Shown here: positions 6,687-15,300 of the stretch, in pieces
Numbering within the stretch: position 1 is the stretch's first letter
Layout of the letters: each line of letters begins with the position of its first letter
Assembly: GCA_028870115.1 (NCBI GenBank)
Contig: JAGWQH010000049.1
Span: forward strand, 1-37,863
Length of the DNA stretch: 37,863 bases
Direction of reading: 5' to 3'
Source of the DNA: Candidatus Methylomirabilota bacterium
GTDB taxonomy: Bacteria > Methylomirabilota > Methylomirabilia > Methylomirabilales > Methylomirabilaceae
Position numbers and translations under genes: made by a program
Notes under the pieces: model-generated
Databases searched by the model: none
Seen by the model: the letters and a program-made list of their open reading frames with translations, nothing else
What the model was told of the DNA's origin: nothing

Positions 6687-7751
6687 ATGAAGGCGCTTGT
6701 ACTGTCCGGGGGCAAAGGGACGCGCCTTCGGCCTTTGACGCATACGATGGCGAAGCAGCTCATCCCGGTGGCCAACCGGCCGATCCTGTATTACGTCATG
6801 GATCAGATTGCGCGAGTGGGGATTAAAGAGGTCGGCGTCATTCTCTCGCCGGAGACGGGACCGGCTATTCAGGAGGCCTTGGCGCTCAACCCCTGGGGGT
6901 TGGCGATGACCTTTATTATGCAGGAGGAGCCTCTGGGCTTGGCCCATGCCGTCAGCACGGCCCGCGCCTTCCTGCAGGACGATCCCTTCCTCATGTACCT
7001 GGGGGATAACCTCGTCGGGCAGGACCTCAAGGGCTTTGTAGAAACGTTCCAGATGGAGCAGCCGGAAGCCCTGATCCTGTTGAAAGCTGTTCCGGATCCC
7101 CGACTATTCGGAGTCGCCGAGATCAACGGCGACGGTCAGATCACGCGCCTGATCGAGAAGCCCAAAGATCCTCCTTCCAATCTGGCGCTCGTGGGTGTCT
7201 ACCTCTTTTCATCGGCCATTCATAGGGCCATCGCCGAGATCACGCCCTCCTGGCGTGGGGAGCTGGAGATTACCGACGCCATCCGGAAACTGCTGGAACA
7301 AGGACACACCATCCAGAGCCTTGTCCTGAAGGACTGGTGGCTGGATACGGGCAAAAAGGATGATCTTCTGGAGGCCAACCGGATTGTTCTCGATGAATTT
7401 GCCCAACAGAAGATCGAAGGTAAGGTCGATGACGACAGCAAGATCTACGGTCGGGTAGAACTGGCCCACGGAGCGCGTGTGCGCCGGAGCACGATTCGTG
7501 GTCCCGCCGTCATCGGAGAGAACAGTCTTATAGAAGATGCCTTCATCGGACCCTTTACCAGCATCGGGCATGACTGCAACATTCAGCGGGCCGTGATCGA
7601 GCATACCGTATTGCTGGACAGGGCGCAGGTCATCGGGGTGTCACGGCTGGAGGACAGCGTCGTCGGCAAGAACGCTGTGGTGAAAACACAAGAGACCAAT
7701 CATACGGCATTTCGCCTGATGATCGGCGATGATGCGGAGGTTCTACTGTAG
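6687..7751 (+). CDS. rmlA: Glucose-1-phosphate thymidylyltransferase, long form
   Basis: A 354-residue protein starting MKALVLSGGKGTRLRPLTHT with the nucleotidyltransferase G-G-x-G-T-R-L-x-P loop and PVANRPILYYV. It continues MYLGDNLVG (metal Asp), EKPKDPPSNLALVGVYLF and DTGKKDDLLEANR. The C-terminal part (from about residue 245) has hexapeptide-type turns (IRGPAVIGENSLIEDAFIG), marking the long RmlA form with a left-handed beta-helix tail. It makes dTDP-glucose from dTTP and glucose-1-phosphate, the entry to dTDP-L-rhamnose. ATG 6687 is preferred to GTG 6678 because the protein then starts at the conserved MKA and taggtgg lies upstream. rmlC follows without a gap. Confidence 0.93.
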   Translation: MKALVLSGGKGTRLRPLTHTMAKQLIPVANRPILYYVMDQIARVGIKEVGVILSPETGPAIQEALALNPWGLAMTFIMQEEPLGLAHAVSTARAFLQDDPFLMYLGDNLVGQDLKGFVETFQMEQPEALILLKAVPDPRLFGVAEINGDGQITRLIEKPKDPPSNLALVGVYLFSSAIHRAIAEITPSWRGELEITDAIRKLLEQGHTIQSLVLKDWWLDTGKKDDLLEANRIVLDEFAQQKIEGKVDDDSKIYGRVELAHGARVRRSTIRGPAVIGENSLIEDAFIGPFTSIGHDCNIQRAVIEHTVLLDRAQVIGVSRLEDSVVGKNAVVKTQETNHTAFRLMIGDDAEVLL

Positions 7752-8321
7752 ATGCCATTTCGATTCGAGCAGCTCGAGATTCCGGAGGTGATTCTTGTTG
7801 AACCAAAGGCCTTTGCGGACCACAGAGGGTACTTTGTAGAGACCTACAAACGATCCGACTTTGAAGCCAACGGTATTCCCGAGCACTTTGTCCAGGATAA
7901 CCATTCGTATTCCGTGCGTGGCGTGCTCCGGGGCCTGCACTATCAGATGGATCCCAAAGCGCAAGGGAAACTGGTCAGCGTGATCCAGGGAGAGATCTTT
8001 GACGTGGCGGTAGACATCCGTGAGGGCTCACCCACCTATGGCCGCTGGGTCGGCGTCACCCTGTCCGCCAAGGATCATCGGATGCTCTATGTTCCGGCGG
8101 GGTTTGCCCACGGCTTCTGTGTGGTCAGTAACGAGGCTGATGTGGTGTATAAAGTGACGGAGGAGTATGCGCCAGAGGTCGACCGCGGCATTCGGTGGAA
8201 TGACCCGGACGTGGGGGTCCGCTGGCCGACCGAGCAACCCCTGCTGTCACCAAAGGACGCCCAGCTTCCCCTGCTCCGGGCAGCCGACAACAACTTTGCG
8301 TATGGAGGCAGACCTTCATGA
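7752..8321 (+). CDS. rmlC: dTDP-4-dehydrorhamnose 3,5-epimerase
   Basis: A 189-residue cupin, the usual length. It has FADHRGYFVETYK, then VRGVLRGLHYQ with the catalytic His, GKLVSVIQGEIFDVAVDIR, and VPAGFAHGFCV. It epimerises C3 and C5 of dTDP-4-keto-6-deoxyglucose. Its ATG follows the rmlA stop directly (tagatg), and its stop overlaps the next gene (ATGA), so the genes are translated as one unit. Confidence 0.95.
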   Translation: MPFRFEQLEIPEVILVEPKAFADHRGYFVETYKRSDFEANGIPEHFVQDNHSYSVRGVLRGLHYQMDPKAQGKLVSVIQGEIFDVAVDIREGSPTYGRWVGVTLSAKDHRMLYVPAGFAHGFCVVSNEADVVYKVTEEYAPEVDRGIRWNDPDVGVRWPTEQPLLSPKDAQLPLLRAADNNFAYGGRPS

Positions 8322-9334
8322 AGCGAGTGCTCGTGACCGGCGCCGGGGGATATATCGGGTCCGTGCTGACCCCGGCTCTGCTCAACCAGGGCTACACCGT
8401 CGTGGCGGTAGACCGGTTCTTCTTCGGCCGGCAAACCTTGGCGCCTCATGATCATCTTGAAATTCTCCAAGATGATATCCGATGGTTGGACGAGTCTGCG
8501 CTTCACGGAATCGACGCGATCATCGATCTGGCCGCCTTGTCCAATGATCCCGCAGGCGAGCTGGATCCCGAGAAGACCTGGGAGATCAACCACAGGGGGC
8601 GCGTCAGGATCGCCCGGCTGGCCAAGACGATGGGCGTCCAACGATATGTGCTTCCGTCCTCGTGCAGTATCTACGGGTTCCAAGAGGGGCTGCTCGATGA
8701 AGCGTCGCCGCCGAACCCTCTGACGACGTATGCCAAAGCCAACCTTCAAGCCGAGCAGGACGTGCTCCCTTTAGCGGACAAACGGTTCTGTGTCACGGTC
8801 CTTCGGCAGGCAACGGTGTATGGGCTGTCGCCCCGGATGCGTTTTGATCTGGCCGTGAACGGGATGGTGCGTGGGCTTTTCAAGAACGGGAAAATTCCTA
8901 TTCTTCGAGACGGCCAGCAGTGGCGGCCCTTCGTCCACGTGAAAGATACAACCCGCGCGATGCTGCAGATGCTGGAAGCCCCTACCGACGTCATCAATGG
9001 TCAGATCTTTAACGTAGGCTCGGATGAACAAAACTGCCGGGTGATGCCCCTGGCTCAGGTTGTAGCGGAGGCGATGGGGGTCCCCTTTGAATATGAATGG
9101 TATGGCCTCCCTGACCATCGCTCCTATCAAGTGAGCTTCCGCAAAATCCGTGAACTGCTGGGATTTAAGGCGGAGTATACCCCGCATGACGGGGCGCAAG
9201 AGGTCTACGACGCGCTTCGCACGGGGGTTGTCAATCCTGACGATCCCAAGACGAGTACCGTTCAGTGGTACAAGCAGTTGATGGAGATGCGCCACTTGCT
9301 GAACGAAGTTGAAATACGAGGAGTACTGCTGTGA
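8318..9334 (+). CDS. Extended SDR sugar-nucleotide epimerase/dehydratase (not RmlB)
   Basis: A 338-residue Rossmann protein: MKRVLVTGAGGYIGSV (NAD-binding GxxGxxG), IDLAALSNDPAG, SSCSIYGFQEG (catalytic Ser), TTYAKANLQAEQ (Tyr-x3-Lys), RQATVYGLSPRMRFDLAVNG and WRPFVHVKDTTRAML. It sits between rmlC and rmlD where rmlB is often found. It lacks the Thr-Asp-Glu acid/base pair that 4,6-dehydratases carry in place of the Ser-Cys-Ser seen here, so it should not be RmlB. It may epimerise or reduce another nucleotide sugar of this glycan. Overlaps of 4 bases at both ends show tight coupling. Confidence 0.82.
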   Translation: MKRVLVTGAGGYIGSVLTPALLNQGYTVVAVDRFFFGRQTLAPHDHLEILQDDIRWLDESALHGIDAIIDLAALSNDPAGELDPEKTWEINHRGRVRIARLAKTMGVQRYVLPSSCSIYGFQEGLLDEASPPNPLTTYAKANLQAEQDVLPLADKRFCVTVLRQATVYGLSPRMRFDLAVNGMVRGLFKNGKIPILRDGQQWRPFVHVKDTTRAMLQMLEAPTDVINGQIFNVGSDEQNCRVMPLAQVVAEAMGVPFEYEWYGLPDHRSYQVSFRKIRELLGFKAEYTPHDGAQEVYDALRTGVVNPDDPKTSTVQWYKQLMEMRHLLNEVEIRGVLL

Positions 9335-10188
9335 AGGTGGCGGTGCTGGGCGCCAACGGCCAACTCGGACACGACCTCATTCAGGCGCTGGCCGCGTGGG
9401 ATCGTATTCCTCTGACGCACGCCGATCTCGACATCTGTGACTTCACCTCCACGCAGAAACGGCTTGCTGATGTCAAGCCGGACATTGTTATCAACACGGC
9501 GGCGTTTCATCGCGTTGATGATTGCGAAGAGCAGCCGGAGAAGAGCTTCCAGATCAACACCTATGCGGTACGGAACCTTGCGGGGCTCTGCGCGGAGCTC
9601 GATTGTGGGCTGGTGCACTTGAGCACCGACTACGTCTTCGGAGGCGAGAAGAACGCGCCGTATACGGAAGACGACGCCCCCAACCCGCTCAATGTCTATG
9701 GTGTATCCAAACTGGCGGGTGAGTACTTCGTCCGCGCCCTCTGCCCGAAGCACTTCGTGGTCCGGACGTCGGGGCTCTATGGGGTAGCCGGCTCAAGCGG
9801 CAAAGGGGGGAATTTTGTCGAGACCATGATCCGCATGGCCCGCGAGGGCAGGCCGATCCGGGTCGTAGACGATCAGGTCCTGACGCCCACGTATACCAAG
9901 GATCTGGCTCACGCCATCGAACGGCTGGTGCACACCGACGCCTACGGCCTCTACCACATCACCAACAGCGACCAATGCTCGTGGTACGAGTTTGCGGCCA
10001 GGATCTTTGAGTTGCTGGGGCTGACGCCGGATTTTGGCTCGGCGACGACGGCTGCGTATGGGCTGAAGGCGAAGCGGCCGGCCTACTCGGCGCTGGCGCA
10101 TTACAGGCTGAAGCAGCTCGGGTACGATGATCTGCGGCCGTGGTCGGAGGCCCTCGACGCCTATCTCAAAGAGAAGGGGCACAAGTGA
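9331..10188 (+). CDS. rmlD: dTDP-4-dehydrorhamnose reductase
   Basis: A 285-residue SDR, the usual RmlD length. MKVAVLGANGQLGHDL is the NADPH loop, followed by DIVINTAAFHRVDDCE, LSTDYVFGGEKN with the catalytic Thr/Asp region, VYGVSKLAGE (Tyr-x3-Lys), VVRTSGLYG and VDDQVLTPTYTKDLA. It reduces the 4-keto group to give dTDP-L-rhamnose. The GTG start at 9331 overlaps the previous stop (GTGA). The upstream GAGG lies inside the preceding gene. Confidence 0.94.
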   Translation: MKVAVLGANGQLGHDLIQALAAWDRIPLTHADLDICDFTSTQKRLADVKPDIVINTAAFHRVDDCEEQPEKSFQINTYAVRNLAGLCAELDCGLVHLSTDYVFGGEKNAPYTEDDAPNPLNVYGVSKLAGEYFVRALCPKHFVVRTSGLYGVAGSSGKGGNFVETMIRMAREGRPIRVVDDQVLTPTYTKDLAHAIERLVHTDAYGLYHITNSDQCSWYEFAARIFELLGLTPDFGSATTAAYGLKAKRPAYSALAHYRLKQLGYDDLRPWSEALDAYLKEKGHK

Positions 10189-10222
10189 GGTGAAACCTGG
10201 TTGACCGGTGTGAGGTTGGAGC

Positions 10223-11464
10223 GTGAGGAACGACTGCCAGGTGCTCGTGGTCGGGGCGGGCATCACCGGGCTCATGATCGCTCGGGAGTTGGTCCGACGG
10301 GGGGCCGACCGGATCCTGATCCTCGAAAAGGAGCCCGGCGTGGGGGCGCATGCGAGCGGGCGCAACAGTGGGGTGTTGCACGCCGGCCTCTATTACACGC
10401 CCGACACGCTCAAAGCGCGCTTCTGCATTGAAGGTAACCGGCAGATGAAGGCGTTCTGCCGCGACAAGGGCCTGCCCGTCGTGGAGACCGGGAAGGTCGT
10501 CGTCGCCACGGGGCCATCCGACCTCGAGCAGCTCCATGAGCTGAAGCGGCGGGCTGAAGCCTGCGGCGCTCAGGCCTCCCTGATCGACCGGCAGACTCTG
10601 GCTGAGCGTGAGCCGTATGCCAGCACGTACGAGTACGCCCTCTTTGTCCCGGAGACGGCGGTGATCCGACCGCGAGCGATCCTGGCCGCCTTGGAAGAAG
10701 AACTGGTCGCATCAGGGAAAGTCGCCATCCGCTATGAGACCGCCTGCGTGGATCTCCTGGGTGACCGAACGATCCGCACCTTGCGTGGAACAGTCCGGTT
10801 CGAACAGTTCATCAATGCGGCCGGCGCGCATGCGGATCGGATCGCCCACCGGTTCGGCCTGGGGCTCGACTACACCATCCTTCCGGTGAGAGGGACCTAT
10901 CAACGGTTGACCCGCGACCGGTCCTACCTTGTGCGCGGAAGCATCTATCCCGTTCCGGACCTTCGGACCCCCTTTCTGGGGGTCCACCTGACCAGAAACG
11001 TGGACGGAGAGGTCTATGTCGGGCCGACCGCGCTTCCCGCCTGGGGACGCGAGCAGTATGAGCGGTCGGACGGATGGAATCGGGAGGCGGGCACCATTCT
11101 GCTCCGCGAGGCCGTCCTCTTCTGCGCCAACCCCGGCTTTCGGGCGGCTGCTCTGGCGGCCTGGCGCAGGATCCTGACGCAATCGCTGCTGCAAGAGGCC
11201 AGACGACTCGTTCCCGCCATTCGCCAGGCGGATCTGGAGCGAGCCGCCAAGGTCGGCATCCGCCCCCAGCTCGTCCACTGGCCGACCAGGCAGCTTGTGA
11301 TGGATTTCGTCGTGCTGACCGACGGGCCGACGCTCCATATCCTGAATGCTATCTCGCCTGCCTTCACCTCCTCGATTCCGTTTGCCCGCTATGCGGTCAG
11401 CCGCCTGCTGGGCGAGACCGGTGAGACCTATGCCATGCCCATGGAATTCGCCCGCACGGGATGA
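10223..11464 (+). CDS. lhgO: L-2-hydroxyglutarate oxidase-like FAD enzyme
   Basis: A 413-residue FAD-dependent oxidoreductase of the DAO fold: VLVVGAGITGLMIAREL (GxGxxG), ILEKEPGVGAHASGRNSGVL, HAGLYYTPDTLKARFC, a substrate-domain segment YTILPVRGTYQRL, VHLTRNVDGEVYVGPTALPA and a C-terminal ETYAMPMEFARTG. These are typical of LhgO/YgaF, which oxidises L-2-hydroxyglutarate, usually to the quinone pool. The GTG start follows gaggttgga. It sits 34 bp after rmlD and 30 bp before the permease remnant. Parts of its sequence recur at 1-312 and about 26270-26328. The enzyme has no obvious role in glycan synthesis. Confidence 0.88.
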   Translation: MRNDCQVLVVGAGITGLMIARELVRRGADRILILEKEPGVGAHASGRNSGVLHAGLYYTPDTLKARFCIEGNRQMKAFCRDKGLPVVETGKVVVATGPSDLEQLHELKRRAEACGAQASLIDRQTLAEREPYASTYEYALFVPETAVIRPRAILAALEEELVASGKVAIRYETACVDLLGDRTIRTLRGTVRFEQFINAAGAHADRIAHRFGLGLDYTILPVRGTYQRLTRDRSYLVRGSIYPVPDLRTPFLGVHLTRNVDGEVYVGPTALPAWGREQYERSDGWNREAGTILLREAVLFCANPGFRAAALAAWRRILTQSLLQEARRLVPAIRQADLERAAKVGIRPQLVHWPTRQLVMDFVVLTDGPTLHILNAISPAFTSSIPFARYAVSRLLGETGETYAMPMEFARTG

Positions 11465-11493
11465 GGAGAGGGAGTTTGAGCGTAGAGGAGGAA

Positions 11494-11641
11494 AGGTGTT
11501 GGAAGGTGTGTCTCGCCTGTATCGTCACCGGGCGCTGATTATCAATTCCGTCACGCGTGACCTGTTGGCATTGTCATAGGCCTGGCCATGGGCGTCTTCT
11601 GGTAGGTAGCCCGTCCCTTGATCATGCTTCTTCTGTACACT
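11494..11641 (+). pseudogene. 5' remnant of ABC-2 polysaccharide permease (second copy)
   Basis: An AGGAGG ribosome site (about 11485) precedes GTG 11494 / TTG 11497. The frame reads LEGVSRLYRHRALIINSVTR, DLLA, then stops; in another frame GLAMGVFW, stop, VARPLIMLLLYTP follows. It matches 309-452 of the first pseudogene, including the stop after FW (tggtaggtagcc in both). The match ends at about 11641 (ctgtacac), and the middle and end of the gene reappear at 18326-18525. The gene was thus split by the block between them. Confidence 0.87.
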
Positions 11642-11719
11642 CCAGGAACCTGTCGGAGAAAAATGCGCGCGACATTCATTATGCGTGAAGGTCAAGAGAC
11701 GCCCGTTGTGAATGTCAAG

Positions 11720-11742
11720 AGTGCCGATAGATTGTCGGCACT
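11720..11742 (+). terminator. Hairpin, possible terminator before the GT-C gene
   Basis: AGTGCCGA (11720-11727), 7-base loop, TCGGCACT (11735-11742), an 8-bp perfect stem, followed by the T-containing gtctatttt. It is weak as an intrinsic terminator because the T-run is interrupted. It lies in the 160-bp gap between the permease remnant and the next gene. Confidence 0.4.
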
Positions 11743-11801
11743 GTCTATTTTCAAGATGATCCCTTTTAAGTAGCCACAGAGCGGACAGCGGAGATTTGTG
11801 A

Positions 11802-13433
11802 ATGTACGCCTTTATCACGAAATGGATGAGCGAGCAACACCATTTGAAACCGGACGGGTACAGGGACGGATTTGGAGGTCGACGCGCCATCGACCTTGAA
11901 GGCAGCTGGCTCATAGTAGCGATCTTTTTGGGGTGCCTAACATGGTCTGGCGCGATGGCAACGATCGGCTGGAACAATAGCCTGTCAGACGCGCACGGTT
12001 TCAGACAAACCAACAACGCGATCACAAGTTACTACTTGATCAGGGGAGGTCCGTTTTTAAGGTATGAAACGCCAGTTGTTGGAATGCCCTGGAGCATTCC
12101 GTTCGAATTCCCTCTATACCAATGGATAGTTGCCTCGGCGGCCAGGGCCTTTGCGACTCCGCTCAACCAGACGGGCCGATTCATTAGTGAAGTTTTCTTC
12201 GTACTCTCTCTCGTTGCATTGTGGGGCGTTCTCGCGGAACTCAAAGTCGCCCGAATTTGCCGCCTCATTTTCTTGAGTCTCGTTCTGGTTAGTCCAGAAT
12301 ATATTTTCTGGTCCCGAACGTTCATGATGGAATCGACCGCGCTGTTTCTGGCGATAGGGTGGTTGTTCTTTGTGCTTATATATATTAGAACTCAAAAGAT
12401 ATTCTTCGTTCTCATTGGAGGGCTATTCGGAATTTTCGGGGCGTTAGTGAAGGCATTCACGTTGCCCGCTTTCATGTTTGTGTCGAGTTTGTACTTCGCT
12501 TGCAGTTTGCGGCGAGAGATCGATCGCGTTGGGTTTTCCAAGTCTCTGCTGCATCAGGCCATTCCCTTTCTAGTCTTGGTAAGTATGCCGATTCTCACTG
12601 CCTGGATGTGGGCACGTTATACAGATGAGGTCAAGACTCTGAACGTCGTTGGCGTGCACATGACGTCGTCCGCTTTAAGACAATGGTACTTAGGAACAGT
12701 AAGTACGCGATTTTCGGCAAGTGCCTGGCAAACGTTCTTCACCAGGATGATTCCTGATATTTTAGGAGACAATATTATTGGGTGGCTGCCTGTCGTAGGT
12801 CTGATTTTTGCGCCACATAGAGTATTGCCGTTTCTGGTGAGCATCTCCGCATTTCTTCTCGGTTTTTTGCTCTTCACTGATATGCATGTAATCCATAACT
12901 ACTATTCTTTCGCGAATGGGATATTCCTGATAATTGCAATGGGTTGGTGCATTCTCGGTCTTTTGGAAAAAGGCACAGCGTACAAATGGGTGGGTCTGGC
13001 GATATTCATCGTATCTATCGGCATTTCCATTGTCGGTTACTACCAGCGCTACTACACGACTCAAAAGACCAACAATATGGAGCTACCAAATGTTTCGAAT
13101 TTCGTGAAGAGCCACACGCAACCGGATGATCTGATATTGGTCTTCGGTTTGGACTGGTCTCCGGAAGTTCCGTACTATTCCGAGCGGCGTGCGCTAGCCT
13201 GGCCCGAATGGATGCCGAGAGATATGGATGCGCCGGCGATGACGGAATCTCTGGCACGATTAGGTCACAGGCGTTTTGGCGCCCTCGTGGCCTGCAACGG
13301 TGATCAGGCACGCTTGCAGTTAATTCAAAAGGCGACAAACGTATTGCAACTTGCTGAGAAACCGAAGTATGAGGATGTGAAGTGCTCAGTATATCTGCCC
13401 TCACATGAACCGGAGAACAGTCGGAATGATTAG
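11802..13433 (+). CDS. GT39/ArnT-like GT-C glycosyltransferase, integral membrane
   Basis: A 543-residue protein with about 10-12 hydrophobic segments. The first extracytoplasmic loop reads NNSLSDAHGFRQTNNAITSY, an acidic metal/donor loop typical of GT-C enzymes. EYIFWSRTFMMESTALFLAI is the PMT/ArnT-type motif after a transmembrane helix. A soluble C-terminal domain begins at about residue 420. Such enzymes transfer sugars from polyprenyl-phosphate donors in the periplasm; acceptor unknown. ATG 11802 follows GGAG at 8-10 bases; ATG 11826 is an alternative. Codons are visibly richer in A/T than in the rml genes, which suggests recent acquisition with the block that splits the permease. Confidence 0.78.
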   Translation: MYAFITKWMSEQHHLKPDGYRDGFGGRRAIDLEGSWLIVAIFLGCLTWSGAMATIGWNNSLSDAHGFRQTNNAITSYYLIRGGPFLRYETPVVGMPWSIPFEFPLYQWIVASAARAFATPLNQTGRFISEVFFVLSLVALWGVLAELKVARICRLIFLSLVLVSPEYIFWSRTFMMESTALFLAIGWLFFVLIYIRTQKIFFVLIGGLFGIFGALVKAFTLPAFMFVSSLYFACSLRREIDRVGFSKSLLHQAIPFLVLVSMPILTAWMWARYTDEVKTLNVVGVHMTSSALRQWYLGTVSTRFSASAWQTFFTRMIPDILGDNIIGWLPVVGLIFAPHRVLPFLVSISAFLLGFLLFTDMHVIHNYYSFANGIFLIIAMGWCILGLLEKGTAYKWVGLAIFIVSIGISIVGYYQRYYTTQKTNNMELPNVSNFVKSHTQPDDLILVFGLDWSPEVPYYSERRALAWPEWMPRDMDAPAMTESLARLGHRRFGALVACNGDQARLQLIQKATNVLQLAEKPKYEDVKCSVYLPSHEPENSRND

Positions 13434-13537
13434 GAAAGCCGCGGCGAAAGCATCAATGAGTCCTTCGTTCTAATCGAGACGACACCAATCACTTGTCGAA
13501 TGACGTTCCCTTATCAATAAAAATATTCATTGTAATC

Positions 13538-13693
13538 ATGTCCGCTCCTGCAGCCGTTTATCGTCCACGAAATCCGCAGTCTTCGGAATACTACCGCCGT
13601 GTGGAGGACTATTATGAAACCTTTGTCGGAATCTATGATGAGCATTTCTCCAGGCAATACGGATTCTGGCGGCGCTATGTGGAGCGATGGTGT
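13538..13693 (+). mobile_element. IS91-type transposase, N-terminal fragment
   Basis: From ATG 13538: MSAPAAVYRPRNPQSSEYYR, RVEDYYETFVGIYDEHFSRQ, YGFWRRYVERW, then unrelated sequence and a stop at 13763-13765. The YRPRNPQSSEYYR...Y..HF...YGFWR pattern is the N-terminus of IS91/zinc-ribbon transposases, whose cysteine cluster and catalytic domain are missing here. This is a dead fragment of about 50 codons, inside the block that interrupts the permease. The gap 13434-13537 holds nothing recognisable. Confidence 0.7.
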
Positions 13694-13758
13694 GCCACGG
13701 TTATTACGGGGAGCACTAACTGGATTGCACTCTTACATAACATCTCAAGCAACCTCCG

Positions 13759-13830
13759 CCTTTAAAAAAGGGGGATGAAGAGGGATTTCCTGATCGTTCA
13801 AATCCCATCTTACCCCTCTTTGCGAAAGGG
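13759..13830. repeat. MITE-like imperfect palindrome
   Basis: Left arm cctttaaaaaagggggatga (13759 on) and right arm ending tacccctctttgcgaaagg pair over about 30 bases with a few mismatches, around a 12-base centre. The 'aaagggggat ... atcccc..taccccctttg' pattern is a common small palindromic element in bacterial genomes. From 13831 to 14036 there is no recognised gene; a minus-strand open frame ending DRFRFLDLMQLLLGA could be a gene tail, but I cannot assign it. Confidence 0.6.
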
Positions 13831-14036
13831 AGGAGTAAGCTATTTTATGCTCCGAGTAATAGCTGCATAAGGTCGAGGAATCGGAATCGGTCGTGATTTA
13901 CCGTATGGACGTTATGCAGTAGGCGCTTGTGATATATCTTGGCGCTTGGATTTTTCTGCCGGCTGCTGCTGTCTTCCCGGACGCATGCCAAGAATTCCGA
14001 ACCGCAGAGTCCATCATTTTTTGGAGTTGAAATACC

Positions 14037-15152
14037 ATGACAGCAGAAACCCAACCGATGAGTGCTTCATCTCGTGAATTGACGATCGTTATTCCGACGT
14101 TTCAAGAACGGGACAACGTCGGCCCATTGGTTGGGCTTGTGCGGGAGGCGCTCCCAATGATCTCGTGGGAGATGATCTTCGTCGATGACAATTCCCCGGA
14201 TGGAACCGCAGAGGCCGTCTGGGAGATCGGTCAATCCGATTTCAGAGTGCGTTGCATCAAGCGCATTGGGCGGCGCGGGCTGTCGTCGGCCTGTATTGAA
14301 GGTATGCTAGCCACTGGTGCCACCTACGTGGCGGTCATGGATGCGGACCTGCAGCACGATCCGATGCTTCTCAGATCGATGCTCAATATTCTCCGAGGGG
14401 ACCAGGTTGATCTCGTGATTGCCAGCCGGTACATGCCTGGCGGCAGCATGGGCGACTGGGAAGTAGATCGTGTTCGGATCAGCACATTTGCTACCCGACT
14501 TTCGCGCCTGATAGCGAAGCAGCCGGTTTCGGATCCGATGAGTGGATATTTCATGCTGCGCCGCGAAGTCTTGGAGTCGGAAGTGGAGCGATTGTCCTCC
14601 CTGGGTTTCAAAATCCTGCTCGATATCATTGCTTCTAGTCCGATCCCGCTGCGTCTGGCTGAGGTGCCATTGCAATTTGGCAAGCGGTATGCTGGCGAAA
14701 GTAAGCTTTCCACTGCTGTTGCCTGGGAGTTCCTGCTTCTAATTGGCGATAAGCTGGTCGGGAGATATGTCCCGGTGCGTTTCGTCGCTTTTAGCTCCGT
14801 GGGCGTGGCGGGTGCGTTCGTCCATTTCGCGGTGCTTACAGCCGCCTTTAAGGTGATAGGCCTGAGTTTCCCGGTTAGTCAGGCGGCGGCAGTAATCATC
14901 GCCATGATATTTAACTATAGTCTCAACAATATTCTGACCTATCGCGATGTCTCTAGGAAGGGCTGGGGCTGGTTGCGTGGTCTAGCGTCTTTCATAGTAG
15001 TTTGTGGGTTAGGTGCGATTGCCAACGTGGGCGTTGCATCGTACCTGTTTGGACAACAACAAACCATGTGGGCGTTGGCGGCGATTGCCGGTATCTTTGT
15101 CGGAGCTGTCTGGAACTACGCGGTTTCTTCGCGTTACACGTGGGGCAAGTAG
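14037..15152 (+). CDS. GT2 polyprenol-phosphate glycosyltransferase fused to GtrA-like membrane domain
   Basis: A 371-residue two-domain protein. Residues about 15-235 are a DPM1-like GT2: LTIVIPTFQERDNVGPLV, IFVDDNSPDGTAEAV, VAVMDADLQHDP (DxD), VSDPMSGYFMLRR and VPLQFGKRYAGESKLS. Residues about 245-371 form four hydrophobic helices with FVAFSSVGVAGAFVHFAVLT, NYSLNNILTYR and AVWNYAVSSRYTWG, a GtrA domain. The protein would charge a polyprenyl phosphate with a sugar and help move it across the membrane, giving a donor for GT-C enzymes such as the one at 11802-13433. GGAG lies 10 bases before the ATG. Confidence 0.9.
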   Translation: MTAETQPMSASSRELTIVIPTFQERDNVGPLVGLVREALPMISWEMIFVDDNSPDGTAEAVWEIGQSDFRVRCIKRIGRRGLSSACIEGMLATGATYVAVMDADLQHDPMLLRSMLNILRGDQVDLVIASRYMPGGSMGDWEVDRVRISTFATRLSRLIAKQPVSDPMSGYFMLRREVLESEVERLSSLGFKILLDIIASSPIPLRLAEVPLQFGKRYAGESKLSTAVAWEFLLLIGDKLVGRYVPVRFVAFSSVGVAGAFVHFAVLTAAFKVIGLSFPVSQAAAVIIAMIFNYSLNNILTYRDVSRKGWGWLRGLASFIVVCGLGAIANVGVASYLFGQQQTMWALAAIAGIFVGAVWNYAVSSRYTWGK

Positions 15153-15257
15153 TAAACGATACACCAAGCGCTCAACCGGGAGATTACTGATGCCGACGAC
15201 GAGTGCGAAGATGTGCTATCCTTAAGTGTCCCCTCCGGGTGAGGTAGGATGGGAAAC

Positions 15258-15285
15258 TGGACACCAAAGTCGGGTAAAATACAAT
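15258..15285 (+). promoter_or_regulatory. Putative promoter of the IS3 orfA fragment
   Basis: TGGACA (15258-15263), 16-base spacer, TACAAT (15280-15285). GGAGG at 15289-15293 and ATG at 15301 follow. The probable IS end begins near 15225 (tgtcccctccgggtgagg). Confidence 0.45.
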
Positions 15286-15300
15286 GACGGAGGTGTCAGA

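Noticed and set aside
13845-14054. Minus-strand 69-codon open frame as a gene
   Set aside because: Its tail looks vaguely protein-like, but there is no RBS and no recognisable domain, and its 5' end lies in the RBS and start of the GT2-GtrA gene.
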